Below are positions 5,980 to 6,364 of a DNA stretch of 6,364 bases, in pieces. Each line of letters starts with the position of its first letter. Within the stretch, counting starts at the first letter, position 1. The stretch spans positions 1 to 6,364 of the forward strand of contig CALYQH010000081.1 in the NCBI GenBank assembly GCA_945283395.1, written 5' to 3'. Under the pieces are notes generated by a model. That model was given only the letters and a program-made list of their open reading frames with translations. It had not been told where the DNA came from and did not search any database. The stretch comes from an uncultured Ventosimonas sp. GTDB taxonomy: Bacteria; Pseudomonadota; Gammaproteobacteria; Pseudomonadales; Pseudomonadaceae. A program made the position numbers and the translations under genes.

Positions 5980-6002
5980 AAGGCCCTTGTTATAAGGGCC
6001 TT
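5980..6002. terminator. Bidirectional terminator between the pilin gene and trpA
   Basis: AAGGCCCTT (5980-5988) and AAGGGCCTT (5994-6002) form a perfect 9-bp stem with a 5-nt loop. It lies 18 nt after the pilin stop and 3 nt beyond the trpA stop. On the plus strand it is followed by the T-rich CTTCTAT. The position between convergent genes supports a shared terminator. Confidence 0.75.
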
Positions 6003-6005
6003 CTT

Positions 6006-6364
6006 CTATCTAGCTTGTTTAACGCTTTTGGCTAATTCATAGCAGAGAGATTGAACATTTTTTATCGCTTGGTCGGGGCAGCTAGCTGTTTCTATTTGTT
6101 TGACTAACGCTGAGCCTACTACCACGCCATCGGCTGATTTAGCTATGGAGGCAGCCTGTTCAGGAGTCCGAATACCAAAGCCTACGCAAATAGGTAAAGA
6201 GGTGTGAGTTTTTAAGTCTTTAACTGCTTTGCTAATTTGTTGTTCAGTAGAACTACAAGCACCTGTCACACAAGCTACCGAAACATATTAGATAAAGCCT
6301 GAAGCATTAGGTAAAAGCTGTGATAATCTTTTCTCATCGGTGGTAGGCGTTGCTAACCTAATGA
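6006..6364 (-). pseudogene. trpA: Tryptophan synthase alpha chain, 3' part, with in-frame stop
   Basis: TrpA cleaves indole-3-glycerol phosphate to indole and glyceraldehyde-3-phosphate inside the TrpA2B2 complex, the penultimate step of tryptophan synthesis. Read from the right edge on the minus strand, the frame gives LATPTTDEKRL, then ASGFI-stop-YVSVACVTGA. It continues to SLPICVGFGIRTPEQAA and ADGVVVGSALV and ends in TAG at 6006-6008. The match to TrpA is continuous on both sides of the stop without an indel. The TAA at 6288-6290 stands where relatives have Tyr (about residue 175, E. coli numbering), one base from TAT/TAC. A second change puts Cys in place of the first Gly of the GVTG loop. 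Downstream phosphate-site residues (GFG, GSA) are intact. A product restarting inside would lack most of the barrel. The 5' part lies outside the window, so gene-wide decay cannot be judged. TAA is a normal stop in the neighbours. A sequencing error remains possible. Confidence 0.8.

Noticed and set aside
6006..6269. Separate 87-residue gene starting with GTG at 6269
   Set aside because: The sequence upstream of the GTG continues TrpA homology through the TAA, so this is the tail of a broken trpA and not an independent gene.
6288..6290. TAA read as a sense codon (altered code or programmed readthrough)
   Set aside because: TAA ends btsT, yjiA and the pilin gene normally in the same window, and TrpA is not known to use readthrough.
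1..6364. Mobile element, CRISPR array, tRNA/rRNA gene, toxin-antitoxin or defence system
   Set aside because: I looked for transposase or integrase motifs, regularly spaced repeats, cloverleaf sequences and paired small genes, and found none. Most of the window is conserved housekeeping or transport content.

Overview
The window comes from an AT-rich gammaproteobacterium. The lysyl-tRNA synthetase, BtsT, YjiX and YjiA proteins all read as close relatives of enterobacterial and pseudomonad orthologues. The combination of a cstA/btsT-ybdD/yjiX-cobW/yjiA operon, a type IV pilin behind a sigma-54 promoter, and a chagasin-type inhibitor resembles Pseudomonadaceae. The low GC, together with a broken trpA, would fit a host-associated AT-rich lineage such as Entomomonas. 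That last placement is inference from memory, not a search result.

Layout: (1) Positions 1-775, plus strand, hold the C-terminal part of lysS, which enters from the left edge. (2) Positions 776-1058 are a convergent gap with two strong stem-loops and no gene. (3) Positions 1059-1481, minus strand, encode a small lipoprotein of the chagasin/I42 cysteine-peptidase-inhibitor family with its own candidate promoter. (4) Positions 1595-5050, minus strand, are the btsT-yjiX-yjiA operon, transcribed right to left: a pyruvate/H+ symporter, a 65-residue DUF466 protein and a G3E (COG0523) GTPase. A 9-bp hairpin separates btsT from yjiX. (5) Positions 5051-5499 are a 449-bp divergent regulatory region between btsT and the pilin gene. 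It carries a repeated TTAGCCA motif on the btsT side and a GG-N10-GC sigma-54 promoter on the pilin side. (6) Positions 5500-5961, plus strand, encode a type IVa major-type pilin. (7) Positions 6006-6364, minus strand, are the 3' part of trpA, convergent with the pilin gene across a shared hairpin. Its frame is interrupted by an in-frame TAA, so it is probably a pseudogene.

The genes form one real operon (btsT-yjiX-yjiA) plus unrelated single genes. The likely biology is pyruvate uptake with its conserved accessory proteins, PilSR/RpoN-type control of pilin, and possible loss of tryptophan synthesis. I found no mobile element, CRISPR array, tRNA/rRNA gene or toxin-antitoxin locus, and no clear undescribed multi-gene system. 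The points most worth checking are the trpA nonsense codon, the regulatory motifs between btsT and the pilin gene, and the intercistronic hairpin.
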